DNA of 64,000 nucleotides from Chimonanthus salicifolius (lineage: Eukaryota > Streptophyta > Magnoliopsida > Laurales > Calycanthaceae), in NCBI GenBank assembly GCA_013350335.1, contig CM023534.1:5981542-6045541 (forward strand). Reading direction: 5' to 3'. Below the pieces are notes generated by a model. It ran no database searches. It had not been told where the DNA came from and was given only the letters and a program-made list of their open reading frames with translations. Shown in pieces: positions 14,201 to 24,300 of this stretch; position 1 is the stretch's first letter; the number at the start of each line of letters is the position of its first letter. The translations under genes and the position numbers were made by a program.

Positions 14201-14222
14201 TTCCGTTGGAAGAAAACGCCAT
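3331..14222 (-). CDS. UGNT1: UGNT1-like Golgi nucleotide-sugar transporter (3' exons not seen)
   Basis: Multi-exon gene on the minus strand. Exons: 14078-14222, 7145-7221, 5829-5993, 5593-5726, 3740-3870, 3599-3643 and 3331-3428. All junctions have GT-AG ends and compatible phases, giving 265 codons. The product is a hydrophobic drug/metabolite transporter superfamily (NST) protein. Recognised segments include [86 protein letters not shown] and [17 protein letters not shown]. The start is the first ATG after the TATA box at 14305-14312. Known for the family: antiport of UDP-GlcNAc/UDP-GalNAc into the Golgi for N-glycans and sphingolipids. About 70 C-terminal residues are missing; exon 7 ends in a good donor (CAG/GTACTT), so further exons should lie left of the window or be lost. 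Intron 1 is 6.9 kb and holds LINE and SINE debris. The family is sure; the exact substrate is inferred from similarity recalled from memory. Confidence 0.9.
4121..4216. repeat. Tandem duplication, 2 x 48 bp
   Basis: Copies at 4121-4168 and 4169-4216, differing at about one base (attcg versus attca). They lie in intron 4 of the transporter gene, directly before a LINE 3' fragment. Confidence 0.9.
4230..4570 (+). mobile_element. 5'-truncated LINE, RNase H end and 3' tail
   Basis: The plus strand from about 4246 reads [20 protein letters not shown] and continues to PWVVGE then a stop. This is the conserved C-terminal end of the LINE-encoded RNase H domain. A T-rich 3' untranslated region follows, ending at about 4552-4568 in GTTTC plus a short poly(A). 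The element is antisense to the host gene and lies in transporter intron 4. The preserved reading frame suggests a fairly recent copy. Confidence 0.8.
6690..6890 (+). mobile_element. LINE 3'-tail-like fragment with a nested tail-only insertion
   Basis: The T-rich sequence ending TTGTACTTTCTCTTATTTTAAT...AAAGCTC followed by A-rich DNA looks like the 3' untranslated end of a plant LINE. Within it, TTCTCAGGTATAAGTC occurs twice (6752-6767 and 6787-6802) around a 19-base poly(T)-GAAAG insert (6768-6786). That arrangement is what a target-site duplication around a LINE tail would give. It lies in intron 2 of the transporter gene. Confidence 0.5.
7493..7540. repeat. (GT)n(GA)n compound microsatellite
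   Basis: A short GT run merges into an uninterrupted GA run within intron 1 of the transporter gene. Confidence 0.9.
8600..9040 (-). other. Unassigned open stretch in transporter intron 1
   Basis: A 139-codon open frame runs on the minus strand from 9033 to 8614. I recognise no family in it. It begins with a non-ATG codon in the supplied reading and lies inside an intron rich in retrotransposon debris. It may be a transposon fragment. Low confidence that it encodes anything. Confidence 0.15.
9345..9395. mobile_element. Very short poly(T)-GAAAGG insert with an imperfect flanking duplication
   Basis: CCATTCACCTTTT at about 9349-9361 and CCATTTACCTTTT at about 9380-9392 flank a poly(T)GAAAGGTACA insert. 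The insert matches the reverse complement of the LINE 3' end (TTTC plus poly(A)) seen elsewhere in the window. Confidence 0.4.
9505..10440 (-). mobile_element. LINE relic, zf-RVT plus RNase H, in transporter intron 1
   Basis: On the minus strand, about 10440-10200 reads as the end of the zf-RVT domain ([11 protein letters not shown], then [12 protein letters not shown] in a shifted frame). About 9860-9650 is the end of the RNase H domain, with [20 protein letters not shown]. The 3' tail then runs into an A/T-rich end near 9510-9550. Frameshifts separate the parts. An A-rich join at about 10140-10195 may be a nested tail or an internal deletion. The element is on the same strand as the host gene. 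Confidence 0.8.
10450..10672 (+). mobile_element. tRNA-derived SINE
   Basis: The 5' part is tRNA-like. GGCTTGACAGTCAAGACAC lies where the A box would be, and TTGAATTCGATTCACGC is B-box-like at about 10502-10518. The 3' part ends CTCACCTCCAATG...GGGCATACCCATGTTAC plus A7. The same tail occurs at 50880-50935 and 49228-49255, so this is a dispersed family. No clear target-site duplication was seen. Confidence 0.6.
11137..11206. repeat. (AT)n(AG)n microsatellite
   Basis: A long uninterrupted TA run passes directly into an AG run, ending before ACATTC. It lies in transporter intron 1 and is likely length-polymorphic. Confidence 0.95.
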
Positions 14223-14304
14223 CTTTCCTCTTCTCTGCAAATTTCTGACGTGCAGTCCAAGGACCGATGATCGGCTGAGGCCTAATCGTTGGGGCGGCTA
14301 TGCG

Positions 14305-14312
14305 CTTATAAA
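14305..14312 (-). promoter_or_regulatory. TATA box of the UGNT1-like gene
   Basis: On the minus strand TTTATAAG lies about 85 bases before the first ATG (14222). Transcription would then start near 14275-14282, giving a leader of roughly 55-60 bases. There is no other in-frame ATG between the box and 14222. Confidence 0.5.
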
Positions 14313-14329
14313 TTTTGACCGGAAGAATT

Positions 14330-16729
14330 CATTTCTCTACACCGAAATTTTTTTTATCGAAATTTAAATTTTCTCCTAAATTTTAAAAATATCCATGATG
14401 TCTAGAGATCGGTTAATATTCAAAATAAAAATACATGCAAATAAATTATCATTTTTGGACAAGTGATGTTTAAGTTGTAAAACATTAAATCATTCATTAG
14501 TTTTCAGCCATAACGATACAAACTAACGTGTATATACTTTTTTTTTAATTTCATATATTATTGAATTGATCATTTTTTATGATCAAAGGTGTGTAGGGTC
14601 TCGGGAGATTTTAAGGACTAATTCTTTGAGTACATGCATACCTCTCTACAAACTTATATCGAGTTTACACGATGAAGAGCAACCTCATAGGAAATGTCCG
14701 AGAGCATGGATTTAAATCTTGGTATCTGCTCAACCTTTATCGGCCGATATCTCAAATCTAAAAATCTTGAGACATCAAATATTTAAATGTCAAAAATTTG
14801 TACAATTCTTGTTATTCTCAATTCTATAGTTCTATAAATTTTAAAATATAATTTATAAATGCTAAGTGTCACTATTAGCTGTCATATTTATCATTAAAAT
14901 AATAATATAAGATCATTCTTTATATTTTAAAAATATTTTATAACTATTTAATAATATTTAAAAAATGATTGAAATGTATAATATATAATAAATCCTTTAC
15001 AATTCTACCTAGTCACATCAAAGTACCATGTCCACCTTCATTTACATCATGCACTTAAACTAATTATGGTTAAAGAAATTCAAAAATATATTTCATACCT
15101 GACCAGATTTAATATCTTTTCTCATCAAATTAAAGAGTATATTATAATTTAATTACACAATCTTCAACTTATATATATAAAAACTCTGAAAACAAATGAT
15201 ACCAAAATATGGATCTATTTAAATTTAAATATTTATTTAAAGACTAAAAAATGAGAATGCTATATTAGATGAGTGTATTGACCTTAAATGATAAACAAAC
15301 ACGTTGTGGATAATTTAAAAATGTTTAAACAATATTGATCATAGGAGAAAGTTCAACCCAAATTCAACCATGGTCAAATTTGATTAAACATGTGATATCA
15401 TCATGATATTATATATAATATTATCTAACTAATTAGTCAATTAATTAAAATAAATAATTAAAATCTACAATAATACGTAAAAAGTTATAAAATGTAAAAT
15501 GTCAACAATAAAATATAAAAAAATAACAAATTAATAATCACATTCTTTTAAATATCTTGTTTACACTTATTATAATTATAAATAACAAAGCAGTCCAATA
15601 GTCTAACATAAAAAGTTCCAAACCTTTGAGAGTTATTGAGGGTCAACAGTCAAAAATTCAAAATGAACTACTTAGTTGAGAGGTTTTGAGAGTTTGAACT
15701 TGCAAATGTTTTAAATATAATCAACCTTCATTTAACGAAAGTCAAAGTTGAACTAGGTTCAACTATTGAGAATGATGGATTTTAAAAATGTTGATTTTAA
15801 GTTTTTCAAACACCTAACTAAATACAGTTAAAAATTAAAGTATTAGGAATTTAGTCGTTCAAAACAAGTTTAGTATTTTTTTTTTATGATTAAGGTGTTC
15901 AGACTTCTTAAAAATTAAAATATTAGGAATTTTAGTCGTTCAAAATAGGTTTAGCAATTTTTTTATGATGAAGGTGTTCAGACTTTTTAGAATGTCCAAC
16001 TAAATTTTAGAACATATATAAATATCTCTATCCACGTACACTAAATAAATTTAAGGAGAGTTGAAGAATAACTTTTTTTAAGTGGAGTAAGAATTAAATT
16101 CAAGACTTCTAAATCTTACACCAACTTAGCTTAGGTCCCACATTATACAAAATTGAAATTTCTAACCTAAATTCTGTACCCGGGTTATCCTAGCTCAATT
16201 TTTCTAGTCCCTCCCGTTTTGGCAAGTCTATTGGCCTTGCATAAGAATATATGAAATGCCTGTGCTAGAAATAGATACCACAAATGTATCTAACCCAATT
16301 ACATATCTATCCAGTACTGGCCTTAAAATCTTAAGCGCTCTAAACACAATGCATGGGTGGGAGTTTTACAGCCCATTGATGATATTAGAGAACTCTAAAC
16401 AGCGACCTACTTAACCTAAGAACCCGCATGCATAGATCTCTTCTACTTAAGAAAGTTACCATTACTCCTTCGTAATTTGTAAATACAATAATTATTGGGT
16501 TCAAGCATGGAGATATACTTTGATTGTCAGGCTCCCTGCAAATGGCATGTTCTCCTTCTGAGCTAGAGTGGGAATAGTAATTTAGGTTACAGAATGATTG
16601 ACATACCATATAAAGTTAATAAGTTAATATATATTTTACTTGAATGTTGACTTCTCCCATAGAATTTGAAAGCCAACACATTTTCTCAAAATTTTAGTAC
16701 ATCTCCCATGCGTATTTAGTGTTGTAGAA
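14330..16729. other. AT-rich intergenic stretch upstream of the transporter gene
   Basis: No gene is visible. Very AT-rich sequence contains scattered TATCGGCCGATATC words (about 14738-14755), which recall the hAT-like MITE family seen at 18240 and 55222, and a tandem duplication at 15831-15990. Confidence 0.5.
15831..15990. repeat. Tandem duplication, 2 x about 80 bp
   Basis: The block from AAAATTAAAGTATTAGGAAT through GTGTTCAGACTT is repeated with a few base changes and small T-run length differences. Confidence 0.85.
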
Positions 16730-17049
16730 CAATGTTTTAAAATGCGACCCGTGTAGTCAACCGTCTTCAAAGAATGATGGGTTAGATAAGGTTCAAGTGG
16801 GATTGACCCATAGTCAAATCTGGTCAAACCCGTGCTATTAATATAATATTATAAATAATATTAAATTATTACCTAAAGTTATATTTCATAAAAAATCTGG
16901 TCAAAGGGACACGGGTTTATTAGAAAAACTGGGATAACCCGTGGGTCGCAAAGGGTTTTTAAGGATTTTAATTCAAAAGGATCTTAAAATGAACCGACCC
17001 GTGTTTCAGCTGGGTCAACCCACGGGTTGGGTTGGGTTTGATAACATTG
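16730..17049. mobile_element. hAT-like MITE, ACCCGTG/GTCAACC family
   Basis: The left end CAATGTTTTAAAA and right end TTTGATAACATTG are inverted repeats (about 11 of 13 bases). Subterminal ACCCGTG and GTCAACC words also occur inverted. The adjacent 8-mers, ttgtagaa on the left and gtttagaa on the right, match at 6 of 8 positions. The CA...TG ends and an 8-bp duplication fit the hAT superfamily. There is no coding capacity, so the element is non-autonomous. Confidence 0.6.
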
Positions 17050-17965
17050 GTTTAGAATGATAAAAAATTATTGAAAATAAAAATATTTATTAAAAAGTAC
17101 ATCTAGCATAAAAAAAGATGATGGAGTCATTTAAGAACAAATTATACGTCCCACAAGAGATTTACTAGAGATTTCATTTTCGAATCTGGTAATCACTTGA
17201 TACCTACTGATTTACGGGAGGCTGCGTGCATATGATGTTTTACCGAATGGCCTCTTGCTCAAAAAGAAGTAGAGGTTTTGAATTTTTTTAGTGTTTTAGA
17301 TTTAAATAAATATTGTTATCATTTTGTCATGAATGATCGGCCAGAGAACCAGACAAATCTAGGACCAGCCCTGAAATTCCAGGGGCCCTAAGCCCAGCAC
17401 ATTAGTAGAGGCCCTAGGCCCTAGGGAAAATGTATGGTGGGAGCCTTATGCCATTGGTCAATTTAAGAGCTGGCCTTAAGCCAACGCCGACCCTGGACAA
17501 ACCCTTAGTTGTTTTAAAAAATAATTTGAAATCAACCCCATTAAAAAACAATATTTGCATGTTAAGCATCAAATATGTGAATCTGTTTTCAAGATGGCAC
17601 TGGAGAATACAACCCAAAGCAATGGAAGAGGATATGGAAATGGAAATGCAAATGCAAATAAAATCGGACCAATATGTATCGTTGTTGCTTACTTGCTTTT
17701 ACTCTCCACATCTTCTCACAGTATTTGTGTTTTTAGACCTAACTTATACAAAAGGGTGAAATAGTATATTTTTTTCTTCTGAAAAACTCAGAGAAATCAA
17801 CTTAAGTTGAAACAATTTGTTGAGAAATAAATAAATCATAAATAAACGTGGATAAAGAAATACATGAAATTTACATGGTTCACCAATAAACCTACCGCCA
17901 TAGATGAAAATAGCAGTTTCAAACTTTCAATATTTTAAGTAGAATATGACCATGATACTTTACCT
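17050..17965. other. Intergenic stretch, nothing recognised
   Basis: It contains short ORFs without family resemblance and a GGCCCTAAGCCC/GGCCCTAGGCCC patch near 17387-17421 of the kind found in plant repeats. No exon or RNA gene was supported. Confidence 0.4.
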
Positions 17966-17967
17966 CT

Positions 17968-18125
17968 CACTTGGGATAGCTCAACTAGCAGACATTTTGT
18001 CTAAAAAACTAGAGGTCTGAGGTTCAAATCCCGTAGCCACTCCCTAACCATGACTAGCGAGAGGGTGTGTGTATTCAGAATTTTACTTATGCTCTCAATG
18101 AAATTTAATGTTTTTTCACAAACTA
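17968..18125 (+). mobile_element. tRNA-derived SINE, second type
   Basis: GGGATAGCTCAACTAGCAGA at about 17973-17992 is an A-box-like start, and GAGGTTCAAATCCCG at about 18019-18033 is a near-perfect B box. The downstream body ends in a T/A-rich stretch. The tail differs from that of the SINE at 10450. Confidence 0.6.
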
Positions 18126-18239
18126 AAAAAATCTTCTTAATTACTCAACTCAGTATTTTATGAGTTTAAACAACTATTTATACCACTCTTCTTCTTTTTT
18201 TAATTAAAATCACTATTCATGTGAGTATATGGCCTAATC

Positions 18240-18471
18240 CAGGGGTAAAAAATTCAGTATCGACCGATACGATATATCGACTGATATATTGTTATCGGCT
18301 GATATTATTCTCTCTCCTATTTTTTTTTTTTTTAAAAAAAAAAACAGTCAATATCATCATATCAGCCGATATGATACGGTCGAAATATCGATGTATCGAC
18401 CGATATGATGCAGTTTTAAAATCGCATCATATCGACCGATACCATATGTATCGAGTGATATTTACACCTTG
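18240..18471. mobile_element. hAT-like MITE with TATCGGCCGATA palindromes, copy 1
   Basis: It begins CAGGGGTAAAAA and ends TTTACACCTTG, an imperfect inverted pair typical of hAT ends (CAGGG...). The flanking 8-mers gcctaatc and ccctaacc match at 6 of 8 positions. The body is dense in short palindromes such as TATCGACCGATA and ATCAGCCGATAT, with a central T-run/A-run hairpin at about 18320-18345. No protein is encoded. The copy at 55222 shares ends and internal words. Confidence 0.65.
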
Positions 18472-18799
18472 CCCTAACCTTTATAGTCACAAGTGAAATT
18501 TCTTTTAACACAAACTTCAAAAGATTCAATGATGTGATATAAATGAGAAAATATTGATATGAGTGAGTGACTTATGTCACCATTTTATTCTTTAATTTTA
18601 ATTTGATAAATCAATAAATTTTATATTTATTTAAATATTTTAAAGGAAAATTGCAGCATTAGAAAGATTATTCAAAAATGGAAATTTTAATAACCTCATA
18701 TTTATAATTTTCTTTTGCCACGTGTCAATTTGAGCAAATTCATTTGTTGGGTGTACCACAGACACACACGAGCTTAGGCCCACACCGCTACCGCAGGAG

Positions 18800-19138
18800 C
18801 AGTGGTAGATGCTACCGTCTGGAGAAAGTAACGTTTTTCTTCACGCAATTTCTCCGTCTCCTCCTTTTTCTCTTCCTCGTATTTCAGTTCCAACTGATTT
18901 TTAGCAGGTGCACTCTTTTCTTCTTCTTCAATTCTCTCCGTTTTTTTTGGATTTTCTTCACTTTATTCTTTTCTGTCACGTCATTATGTAAATTCCTGTT
19001 CTGAGTATTCCAAATTCCGTTCTTTCCTTTTTCCCATTCCTTGCAGGAACCGATTCCATTGAATTGGGGGAGTCTCAACAGTAAATCGGATCCGATCTAC
19101 ACACTTCAATTTGTCGACATATTCGCACCCTTTTCTCT
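18800..19138 (+). promoter_or_regulatory. Probable 5' untranslated exon of the KOC1-like kinase gene
   Basis: A CT-rich, GC-richer island ends at a possible donor (TTCTCT/GTAAGC at 19138/19139). The coding start at 21310 is preceded by a clear acceptor at 21281-21290, so the leader must come from an upstream exon; this is the best candidate. The start of transcription was not determined and no convincing TATA box was seen. Confidence 0.35.
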
Positions 19139-21290
19139 GTAAGCCTTTTTGTTAAAAATGGAAAACTTGATTCCTGAATTTGATTTTCTTAGAAGGTAGA
19201 TTATTCTCTGTGTTTATCTAGGAGCTAGTTTTTTTTTTTTTTGCAGAATAGTAGTTTATTAATGACTAAAATCAGAGTTTTTGGAGTATTTTTATCTTCT
19301 CATCAGATATTTAGTAGCTAGGAGGAGTTCGGATCCTTTGCACCGCTTCCCTGGAAGGGGATAGTACGAAGCTCCACTGAAGCGTGGCGCAGTGAGGGAT
19401 CAGGGATTAGTCAAGGATCAGAAATTAGTCCTACATTCTTAAAACAAGTCATTGGCTATGCATTTTAGAGTCATTTTGGATTTAGTGACGAGTCCACAAC
19501 CTTCCTTTTGCGTCTGTCAACCAACGGGCGTATTAGGAGTGGAGTTATATAGCCCTGTTTGATGATTCATCTGTCATTTATTTTCTGAAACATGTGTTTT
19601 GGTGATCTTATTGTGGTATATATGGTGGATGTGTATGAGGATTTGAATGGATCACCAGTTGGGGCGTATACGAGTGGGGCCCATTGAAGAAGCCATTGAA
19701 ATTAGAAAATTTTAACTCTTCTACTGGAGGATATTTTCAGTAAAAATAGGTCGTTAGCACAGTATCAGTTGGCTTTTCATGGACCCTCTCAGGCAGGTGA
19801 ATTGGCCTATTAGGGATGTTATTTCTTTCTGCAGCTTGCTAGTCAGTTGGAGACCATAAACAGCCCCTGTTAAGGATGTAAGTAGAAGGAGCAAGAAAGA
19901 GAACAAGAGTTTTAAAATCTTAGTTGGAAGGGATGAAAAATGATATATAGATTGTAGCCGAATGGAGGGTATACTTTTTGATAAGATATAATGGAAGAGA
20001 ACTCCTCTGAAAGTTGACCCCATGTAGATGGTATAAGTGGCGATGATGATGAGCTTGCTAGTCAGTTGCCAGAGTGTTCTTTCCTTCTTCATTTGTGCCA
20101 TTTTTTTTTCAGCGAGGAAATGAGGAATGTTTTTGGACGATTCGACCTCGCCAACTATGGGAAGTTCCTTGACTAGCCAAATTATAAATCTCATCCATAT
20201 TGAAAGTTTATAGTCCATCTGATGTACAGTCATAAAATTGATTGAGAAATTGAAACTCATCCTTTTTTCTCACAACTGTTTGTTGGATGGCTTAGACTTT
20301 TGATGGGGCTCTGCTTTTTAAATATGGCTAATATAGAGACTCCCTTAGCTCGTTTGGGACAAACAGTCACATAAACATGCCATCTCTCTTACTTTTTAAA
20401 ATGGCATGTGGGACCCTTGCTGGTACTAGCATCTGAGGTGTTGTCAACTGAATGAGTGGCTGAAGTCTTTTACATGGTGGCTGTGCCTACAATATGGTGT
20501 CCAGATAAAATAGCTTGAGCATTTAATTTGCAGTCTGTTTCTTTTCTGACTATCCTTGAGCCTTAAGTTTGTAATTGTGGATCTATGATTTGGTGACTGA
20601 AAGCCATTGATCAGGTTAGCCACATGTTCAACCGCCAGATCTAAATTGATGGTTGAAAGAAAACACGGTGGAGAACACATTTGTTGGAGAAAGGTTAAAT
20701 GCTAGGACTGTAGTATCTTATATTTTCCTCTCTTCTTTTTTCTTTTTTAAACTTTGCTGTGTTGGCTATTGCATCAATTTCCTTGTGCTTGGGTTGTAGT
20801 CAATTTATCAGTGACTCTGTTCCTTGTTTGTTTTCTTATATACAACTTTGTTTTCTTCATCATCATCATCATTAGAGCCATTTATCCCATCCATCTATGG
20901 TAAAAAATTGTAATTGACTTTGGAAGCTTTATTTTCTTAATGTCTTCTCCCTTGGACTGGAAAAAAATGTATTCTTGTTGGTACAAAAGTTTAAATGACA
21001 CTGCACTATGACTACTGGCAATTACTGAAACTTCAAACGTATATGAAATTTTGAATATTTCTTAATTTACATATGCAGATACCATCGCCACTTTAGGTTA
21101 ATAAGTCTCAGAATATCTCTGAAATCCTGTACAATATGTTTCATTGAAGACATTTTTGGAGCCATTCTATGCTGCAAATACAAACTTATGCATACTTAGC
21201 TGGTTCTAGTTGTTCTTTTCAGTTTGTTATACCTAATTGCTTTGTTTGTGAAAATTCTGATCCTAGAAATAACCTCTTAATTTGTTGTAG
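19139..21290 (+). other. Probable 5'-UTR intron of the kinase gene
   Basis: The stretch runs from the candidate donor at 19139 to a TTTGTTGTAG acceptor ending at 21290. No other exon was recognised. A 168-codon open frame on the minus strand (19754-20260) has no family resemblance and was not called. Confidence 0.35.
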
Positions 21291-21309
21291 CTATTTCTGG
21301 ATAGGTGCA

Positions 21310-24300
21310 ATGGCTGGACAGGCTGGGGTCCCTGCTTTTGAATATGAGCTTTTTGATCATGATTCTGATCGTGTTAAAACTGTTGTATCTGCACCGGATA
21401 CAATCAGCCCTTGGATTGATCCTGGGGCACTGAAGCTTGCCCATAGAATTGGTCGGGGTCCTTTTGGTGATGTCTGGATGGCAACTCACCATCAGTCTAC
21501 TGAAGATTATGATGAGTATCATGAAGTAGCTATCAAGATGCTATATCCTATTAAGGAGGATAAGATACAGGTCTTTTTGACTAAGTTTGAAGATGTATTC
21601 ACCAAGTGTCGAGACTTACAAAGTGTTTGTTTTCTGCATGGTGTATCAGTGATAGGTGGAAAGGCAAGTTATTAAATTTCATGCTGATAGATTTTTTGGA
21701 TTGATGTATGATTTCTGGTGTTTGTTACAATTACCTCTCTCTCTCTCTCCTATCCCCGCCGCCCGCCGCCCCCCCCCCCTTTCTCTCTCTCTCTCTTGAA
21801 TCCCCATTTCTACATGGTCTTATTTGAAAGAATTGACATGCACATTATAGACATCTAATGCTTGCATTTGATAAAGCCACTCTTGCAGGTTCCCTGCCCA
21901 AAAATAGGCAGGTCTGCTTATCAATTCAGCTCTACATTTACATTGAATGTGGGTCATTTAGTTTTTATTATTTATTTATTTTTAGTTGTCAATTTGTTTG
22001 TATACTGGGGCCTTTCTGATAAATAGTCACACCTCATTTTTGGTCCAGAGTATCAAAGAATGGGATCCTGATCTTCCACTTGTAGCCACCTTCACTCATG
22101 TGGATGTAATATTAGCATGCATTTTATCCTCAAAAAATTTCTTTTAATACTGGTAGTTGTCTTTGCAGGTTGGCCTTGTAATGAAGTTTTATGATGGTTC
22201 AGTGGGAGATAAAATGGCTCATCTCAAGGGAGGCAAGCTTTCATTACCAGATGTTTTGAGGTGACGTAGGTTGTGCATACAGGGAAATGCTTGCCTATTG
22301 TTTTGTCCTGATGCATGAAAGCAACATTATGTTAGCCATGTTGATAGAAATGGTTTTGAACCATGTGAAGTCTTAGATGCATGAAATTCCATCAAACAAC
22401 TATACACATAATGTTTACTGTATATTTAATGTCTACAGGTATGGCATTGAATTGGCTCAGGGAATTTTAGAGCTTCACTCGAGAGGAATCCTGGTTCTCA
22501 ATCTCAAGCCTTTTAACTATCTACTCAATGAACACGATGAAGCAATTCTTGGGGATTTTGGGATTCCATTTTTGCTACTTGGAATTCCATTACTGAATCC
22601 AGAATTGGCTCCAAAACTTGGAACCCCAAACTACATGGCTCCAGAACAATGGCAATCAGATATAAGGGGTCCAATTTCTTTTGAGACCGATTCTTGGGGT
22701 TTTGGATGCAGCATTGTTGAAATGTGGAGTGGTGTACAACCTTGGTATGGGAGATCGGCTAGGGAAATTTATCACTTAGTTGTAAAGAAACAAGAAAAAC
22801 CAAGCATTCCAAGTGGCTTGCCTCCTGTAGTGGAGAATATTATTAATGGATGCTTTGAGTATGACTTACGGAATCGACCAACGATAGCAGATATTTTACA
22901 GGCTTTCAAAAAGTAAGTTCTGTCAATCTAAAGTTTAGCTTGTTACATGTTTCTGTTGGGACTGCATTTACTATCTGATGTGTTCCTTTATATTGTTGTG
23001 CCTTGCATGTTGGAATTTTAAGACAATGTGAAAATTTCTATCTCACTTGTGGCCTCTCAATCCTTTTCATTTGTATTTATTATCGCATTTAAGGATTAAA
23101 TTAACTGCTTTATGAATTATAGCTCACTTTTATATGGAATTCATAACATATCCAATATATTTCTGTTAGGATTCGAAATGCGTGTGTTCCCCCACCCAAT
23201 ATATGACATTGAAGGATTGCATTGAGTACTTCAAATGGCCAATATATTACAATGAGGATTGATGGGCATGCGTGTGCGTGTGTTCCCTCACCCCCCACCC
23301 CACAGGAGCTTATATACATTCCTTTTCACTCCCGTTATATAGACACTTGTTACCAGTCATTGGCCTATATCTCACTAATAAGATCAAGTGGTGGGATCTC
23401 TCAAAATACTACTACTACTGCTATTATTGTTGCCACTGCTGCTGCTGCTACTACTGCTGCTTCTGCTACTACTGCTGTTACTGCTACTGCTACGGCTACG
23501 GCTACTCCTACTCCTACTACTACCACGTAGATCATTTTTTTTTTTTTTTGGGTTGCATGTGTTTGATTTTCTCCTTATCTCTTTTGTCGATTTATTTGGT
23601 GCTATGTTTCATGGACTCTTCAAGATAGATGTGTCACACCCATGTCAAACATTTGCAATGTGTTGGACACTCACACCTATGTTGGACAAGTGCACGTGTT
23701 CGGCATTCGCAATTGTTCTTCAGGGATTCTTCTAGTACTTTTTGACATTGTTTTTCAAAATGACTGAAATATTGTGACACCTTTCTCCTCTTGAAACCTA
23801 ATTAAAATACTAAGGTGCTTGTCACGGCCCGACTCTCAGGACACGTGACTAAATATTTTTTTCTGAAACTCTAAAGCCAATGCACACCTAAGTCCATCAC
23901 ACTCCACACGTGTAAGAGTCCCATGTATTCTTGGACCTCCATTGTGATCGAATTGATTGCTCCCTACGTACTCTTACGAGATCAAATCACGCATAGTTCT
24001 ATTTTCATTCAGATCATCCCTCATTTCGGTCTTACTCAATGGATTAAGTCTACAATCCATGCATGGAATAAACCACATGCTATGCATCATGTCATGCAAC
24101 TATCGAACCATGGGTCCAATACTCAACCATGGGTCCAATACCCACCCGTGCGTCCAATATCCAAACCATGGGTCCAATTCCTCTAGCATGAACTATCATG
24201 TGGCTGTGGCAACACAATCACCATGACCCCCGATACGCGTAGGACCTCGACTCACCAAGCGCGTCGAGCACAACTCCCATGCATAAGATGTCTCGCCCTG

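Noticed and set aside
14223..14240. Six-residue N-terminal extension of the transporter (MQRRGK)
   Set aside because: The codon at 14240 is TTG, not ATG; the first ATG is at 14222.
17973..18035. Possible tRNA gene (A and B boxes)
   Set aside because: It does not fold as a full cloverleaf by eye and is followed by a SINE-like body; the same applies to 10455, 32690, 50779 and 58485.
19754..20260. 168-codon open frame on the minus strand
   Set aside because: No recognisable domain; it lies in the probable 5'-UTR intron of the kinase gene and has the composition of translated non-coding AT-rich DNA.
21169..21309. Upstream in-frame ATG extending the kinase N-terminus by 47 residues
   Set aside because: A strong acceptor (TTTGTTGTAG) ends at 21290, inside this extension, and the extension has no similarity to the family N-terminus MAGQAGVPAFEYELF.
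23222..23735. Three overlapping plus-strand ORFs rich in Leu, Tyr/Cys or Ala/Thr
   Set aside because: They are read through the trinucleotide array inside kinase intron 3, which is open in all frames; composition is explained by the repeat.
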